Positions 59,085 through 64,000 of a DNA stretch of 64,000 nt are shown one piece after another. The stretch is from the NCBI GenBank assembly GCA_035235625.1, contig CP141149.1:16867893-16931892 (forward strand). Reading direction: 5' to 3'. Under the pieces are notes generated by a model. The model was not told where the DNA came from and searched no databases. It was given only the letters and a program-made list of their open reading frames with translations. Every line of letters starts with the position of its first letter. Within the stretch, counting starts at the first letter, position 1. A program made the translations under genes and the position numbers. This stretch comes from Saururus chinensis (Eukaryota > Streptophyta > Magnoliopsida > Piperales > Saururaceae).

Positions 59085-62000
59085 ATGGGGTCTTTGGCAA
59101 GACTTGCGAGGAGGGCGCTGGAGACGGACATGCCGGTCATGGTTGAGGTTTGTTCATCTTGGATTTATTGTTTGTGCATGAGTTTTGGATTATTTGATTC
59201 TGTGATTTGATGAGTCCTTCATGTGTGTGTGTGTGTTTAGGTTTATTTGGAATATGGTTTGATGCATGTAGTGATTGATGCTGGTTGCAGGTTCAGGAAC
59301 TGATCCGAGGAGCTAAGGATGCAATTTCTCTGGCTCAGGTTTGTAATTTTGTTCATGTTCATAGTTTGTAATTTACGTAAATAAATTGCCGTTCCCTTCC
59401 GGTTTCTGGCAATTGCTTGGGGTTTTTAGTACAGGCCATGGTGAAATAAAAGAGATCTGACCATGCAATTCAGCTTAGCTGAGAAGCGCACAAACTACTA
59501 TACGAGAATGTTTTAGGTTATAAGATGGTGATAATTTGATCAAACTTATAAAACTCGTGAAGCATGATTGGTCGCAAAGCTTTTTATGATTCGACTTTTG
59601 TTACTGCTTATTGGGTTGTAAAAGAAGTACGGGACTAAACTCAAGCTGCTAAGTCCAGACTTGACTAATTGGTGGAAATTGATGTTCTACAGTCAGTGTT
59701 TCTTTTGTGGCGTGTTCTTATATTGATACCCGATTGCAAATTTGATGCAGGGTGTGGTTTACTGGCAACCACCTGAATTAGCATTAAATAAGGTTAAAGA
59801 AATGGTCTGGGAGCCTTCAACCAGTCGTTATGGTGCTGATGAAGGACTACCAGAGCTGAGGGCAGGCTTGCTTGAAAAGGTATAATTTTGAACATTTTTG
59901 TGCTCTAGAGTACCCATTTGTTGAATGGGCTTATGTTGTTCTTGTTAAGGAGCTTTTTGCATTTTTACTTTTTAGACCATAGGTGTTTATCTGCTTATTC
60001 TAGGATCGATTTGCCAATATCTTTCTTGTTACAGAATAACAGATAGCGTAAAGAAAACAAAATATAAGGCGTGCAGATTTGCTTTTTTTTTTTAAATATG
60101 TTTACAGAAAGCATACAAGTTTAGTTTCTCCTATATTATAAAAAATAAAGTTTAGTTTCTCCTTGTATAGGAACTTTTTCGAGCTTTCCTTGAGCTTTCA
60201 GTTACAGTGCATACATTGCAACTGCATTCATACTTCATATTCTCTGTAAAATATTCTTGATTATGCTTGATCATTATTGCCCCATTGCAGTTAAGTCGGG
60301 AAAATAATTTGCATAACTCGTCAATCATGGTCACAGCTGGGGCTAATCAGGTATCTAAGCTTTTGTGTTTTGTTATTTAACATGAATTATATGTACTTTG
60401 TCTTACTAAATGTGCTTATTTCCTATGCCTGATGTTTTAATTGGTTTTTCATTTGTGACTTTTCCTGCCTACTGATTTTGGATGTATGTTCAATCAACAA
60501 TTTTGTGTTAGAAGAGTCAGCTGGTAATTTGTATGTGACAAATTAAGCAAGTTTATCTGTCTCACTTACAGGCTTTTGTAAATTTGGTTCTTGCGTTGTG
60601 CGATCCTGGAGATTCTGTTGTGATGTTTGCTCCATACTACTTCAATTCATTCATGTCATTCCAGATGACTGGCGTAACCGACATATTGGTGGGTCCTGGT
60701 CATCCAGATACGCTTCAGCCAGATGTTGGTAAGAGAGAATTATGTTCTGCGGCATTCTATGACCTGTAGTTTTGTTCTATTATTCTCAAATTCACTGTTA
60801 AGGTATTTCCCTTACGTAGTACACCTGACAATGTCCTTGAATGCAAATAACAGTAGTGTTGCTCCCAGAACAGAAGGGCATTGGTTGATCATCTGTGCAT
60901 TTTATGCCACGAATGGTGGTCAATTTAGCAACCTGTTCTGAATCCCATTAACATCATTGGCTTGGCTATTTAATATGTGGCAAATGTGTTTATTCATGTT
61001 AGTGTTGTTGACCTTTTGAATAAAAGGCGTGGTCCAATCCGTCCCCTCAGCATATTCATTTGAGTTTTATTTAGTGGCTTGTAGATTGGTTGGAGAGGAC
61101 TTTAACGGCAGAAGAAAATAAACTGGTCCCAAAGCTTGTTAGCATTGTTAATCCAGGCAACCCATCTGGGACCTACATTCCAGAGCCTCTTCTCAGGGTA
61201 TTCTGAGTCTCTTCCTAGGTTATATATTGTATTGATCTTTTGCATGTTCTTACGGATGTGTTTTGTTTCCTCTAGAGAATTTCAGATCTATGCAAAAGTG
61301 CTGGCTCTTGGCTCATCATCGATAATACCTACGAGTAAGCTCATGTTGGCCTTAAGGCATAAATATATGTCAACACTTGTGTTAATATTCGTATTGGAAA
61401 CTTTGCTTTAGGGGCTGTTTGGATGGCAAATCAACATGGAAGCAGTATGTTGATACGGCTGAATTAATTCAGGCAGAATGGGTTAGAATCTGAATAATGT
61501 TTGGCAATGGAATTTAAGATTCCAAATTCCAACTGAATACTGTTTGGATAGTGAATTATTAGTCCGACAAAATCAGAAGGCTTTTGGCTACAAACTGACT
61601 AAAATACCCATGATTTATTCCATCTAATACCCAAGTTAAGCAAGTATGAGTTGTTGGACCTCAATTTGTTGGCCCATGTGGACAACCTCAACCCACTAGA
61701 CCTCAACTTGTCACTCACACCTGGTTGGGCAGAGAAGAGAACAATGCCTGTTTTTTTTTTGTTTGGGCGGCAATATGGTTACGGGAGGAGGAAGGACCGC
61801 CTGGTTTTTTGGTTCCAATTACAGAAGGGTAATACTGGAAACTAAGGCCTTGTTATCATTCCAATTTTAAGGTATAGACCTAATCTCCTCAGTAGGACAT
61901 TCAGCGGAATGGGCCGAATTGGGGCGGAATGGCTAATTCAACGGAATTGTTGATTCATTTGAATAAGGATGAAACATGCCGAATCAAGAAAGAACGGGCT

Positions 62001-63133
62001 GAATCAGAGGGCAGATTCGCTATCCAAACAGCCCCTTAGTTGGTTGGAACAGAAAATTATTTAAAAAGTAAGTGTGAAGATGATTGCAGGAGACTAAAAC
62101 AGATGGATATGGTTCTCTCATTTATTGTTTGCAGGTTCGGGAATTGAATGCACTTTTACTAATAGACATTTTATTCATGTTGCAATTGCAGGTATTTCAT
62201 GTATGATGGACTGACGCATAAATGCATTGAGGATGATCATATAGTTAATGTTTTTTCCTTCTCTAAAGCATATGGGATGATGGGATGGCGAGTGGGATAT
62301 GTAAGTAGAGTTTCTTCATGTTTGCTTTCATATTATGATCTGGAAAATTCTTATTCAATACTTTTGATCTTCATTCTTGAAACACTTCTGATTTGATGAT
62401 CCATGAATTTGAAAATTAAATGTAAACCTTTATGAGTTCTTTATTGCTATCAAGAATTCTAGTACATGCGCTGTCATATGTATTGTCCCAAGTATAAGTT
62501 GGAAATCAGATTGCATATTGCATGTTGATAGGATAGTAGAACTTTCTGCTATGGTTGTTCCATGATAAAGACTAATAAAGCCTTTAGATCTCTGGGACCT
62601 CTTGTTTTGCATTGTACCCAGGTGTATGCTTGTGCCAAAAGTTTTCTTTGCTCCTTATTTTATGTATGTTGCAATGTCTGCAGATAGCATACCCTTCCAG
62701 AGCAGAGGGGCTTGGGGCTCAGCTGCTTAAAGTGCAAGATAACATACCTATCTGTGCCACCATTATAAGCCAGCGTCTGGCACTGTACTGTCTTGAAGCA
62801 GGACCTGAGTGGATAGGAGACCGTGTGAAGGACCTTGTGAGGAACAGGGAGATTCTCCGAGAGGCTCTCTCACCACTTGGTAAAGATGCTGTCAAAGGAG
62901 GTGAAGGCGCCATTTACCTCTGGGCAAGGCTTCCGGAAAAATATTCTGACGATTTTGAGGTAGTTCGCTGGCTTGTCACAAAGCATGGGGTGGTAGTTAT
63001 TCCAGGTAGAGCAAGCGGCGGGCCTGGTTGCATTCGAATATCCTTTGGGGGACTAAAAGAGGCAGAGTGTAAGGTTGCAGCAGGAAGATTGAAGAAGGGG
63101 CTTGAACAGCTTGTTAGCGAGGGGATGATTTGA
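59085..63133 (+). CDS. ISS1: PLP-dependent aromatic aminotransferase, ISS1/VAS1 type, 395 aa
   Basis: There are nine exons: 59085-59147, 59291-59338, 59751-59879, 60291-60350, 60572-60728, 61085-61197, 61276-61334, 62192-62300 and 62684-63133. All junctions are GT..AG and the 1188-nt sum is in frame. The start MGSLARLARRALETDMPVM matches the family start. Fold-type I aminotransferase marks: GVVYWQPPELAL, YGADEGLPELR, TAGANQAF, NPGNPSG (175-181), DNTYE with Asp206 (PLP ring nitrogen) and Tyr209, the Schiff-base lysine Lys235 in FSFSKAYGMMGWRVGY, and the substrate-carboxylate Arg364 in IRISFGG. Every key residue is present. In Arabidopsis, ISS1/VAS1 (At1g80360) moves the amino group of methionine to indole-3-pyruvate and acts on phenylpyruvate, tying auxin, ethylene and phenylalanine metabolism together; it is cytosolic and has no transit peptide, as here. 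Intron 7 carries a MITE. Confidence 0.95.
61411..62035. mobile_element. PIF/Harbinger-type MITE (625 bp) in intron 7 of the aminotransferase
   Basis: The left end GGGGCTGTTTGGATGGCAAA matches the inverted right end (GGGGCTGTTTGGATAGCGAA), two differences in 22 bp. TTA flanks both sides (61408-61410 and 62036-62038). It is intact-looking and does not touch the splice sites. Confidence 0.92.
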
Positions 63134-64000
63134 TTTTTAGTTGGATAAGCGCATGGCTTGCTTGGAATTGTAATTCATGATTTCCCCTGCATGCGCCTGT
63201 AGAATATTTCATTTTAATAATGGTCTTCATGGGGTAATGGTCTTCATGAGGGGTTGTCCAACAATCTATACTTGATTTAGGAAAAGCTGCTAAAATTTGG
63301 CAGTTGGCTTGAAGATGAAAATAATACCATCGATCTCCATTTGTCTGGAATTTAACTGTAAAAGAACGTCTAGTAGGAAAATGAAAAACTGAAAGATTCA
63401 TAGTTCAGATGTGTATTTGCGATATCATGACATGATAGTTTGCTGATGAGGTTGATGATCCGTGGAAAGGTTGTAGTATGGCTCTATGCATATATAATGA
63501 TCGATTGCATGCAACTCCAGGGAACCAGGAAATAGGTGCAATGGTGCAAGGCTTCTCTGGTAAGCCAATAATCAAACTGCCTAGTTTGATGTCTTAAATA
63601 ACCACATTTTAAAGTTGTTGATGCTGATCATTTGGATGAAATAGTCCGTTTGGCTTGACAATACGTCAATACTAGGTCCAACATTTTTTGAAGTTTTTTT
63701 ATTGGTAACTCGATTATGCAGAACTTTGATCTCTATTTTTTTTTTTTGCAGAAAAACAATAACAAGCTATAAATGACTTGCCGGGGGGTTAGTCATTCTC
63801 GATTTTAGAATGATGGATTTTGAATATAGGATTCAAGAATGTAATCCAAATTCTTGAATTTGAATTGCCAAATTTTAAAATATTTATATACCCAAATCCT
63901 GTAGTGCTAGAATTGCTACCCGATATTAAAATAATTAACCCCAAAAAATGTTTTATCTATAATTTTTAAATGTAACTAACTCATAATTTATTAGTCTTGT
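63134..64000. other. 3' flank of the aminotransferase gene; no further gene seen
   Basis: The first 100-250 bp are probably 3' UTR (AATAAT-like signals near 63215). The rest is AT-rich intergenic sequence with only a small hairpin near 63830-63860. Confidence 0.5.

Overview
This window is nuclear DNA of a flowering plant. It is AT-rich, its genes have GT..AG introns, and most of it is LTR-retrotransposon and DNA-transposon debris. The species cannot be told from the sequence. There is one scaffold gap of exactly 1000 N (36434-37433).

Five host genes or gene-like units can be built exon by exon. (1) A miniature R3-only MYB lies at 5904-6264 (+). It keeps the R2R3-type intron position and a complete bHLH-interaction motif. 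(2) A four-exon membrane-anchored RING-H2 E3 ubiquitin ligase of 444 aa lies at 10302-13141 (-). (3) A two-exon, 55-aa cysteine-rich CYSTM-like peptide gene lies at 28927-29437 (+), too fragmented for ORF finding, with a decayed copy of its second exon about 0.5 kb downstream. (4) A five-exon TMEM19/PGR-like membrane protein of 289 aa lies at 30477-32938 (-), convergent with the CYSTM gene. (5) A nine-exon aromatic aminotransferase of the ISS1/VAS1 type, 395 aa, lies at 59085-63133 (+). All five models keep frame across every junction.

Region by region: 0-4 kb holds a convergent pair of broken genes typical of large plant MULE/PMD elements, namely a plant mobile domain ORF (+) and a MULE transposase with SWIM, AT-hook and OTU-like parts (-). 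At 5.0-5.5 kb is a complete hAT miniature element with a perfect 8-bp target-site duplication (TSD) and a long internal hairpin. At 6.8-8.9 kb are foldbacks and a decayed hAT. At 15.8-19.1 kb is a solo Gypsy-type LTR. At 20.6-26.8 kb is a decayed Copia element interrupted inside its gag zinc knuckle by a 1.83-kb solo LTR. From 35.2 to 54.9 kb lies one decayed Ty3/Gypsy element (LTR, PBS, gag, protease, RT) carrying several generations of nested insertions.

The most striking structure is the nest in that Gypsy 5' LTR: a PIF/Harbinger-type MITE, inside it a solo LTR (B), inside LTR B at about its 23rd base a related solo LTR in inverse orientation (A), and inside LTR A a third, unrelated solo LTR (C). 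Each LTR step is marked by a TSD, and A plus B form a roughly 3.3-kb imperfect palindrome. The same Gypsy element carries a 2.3-kb hAT with a perfect 8-bp TSD in its RT, and that hAT holds a further foldback with a tRNA-like B box. No operon, CRISPR, rRNA gene or functional tRNA gene was seen.
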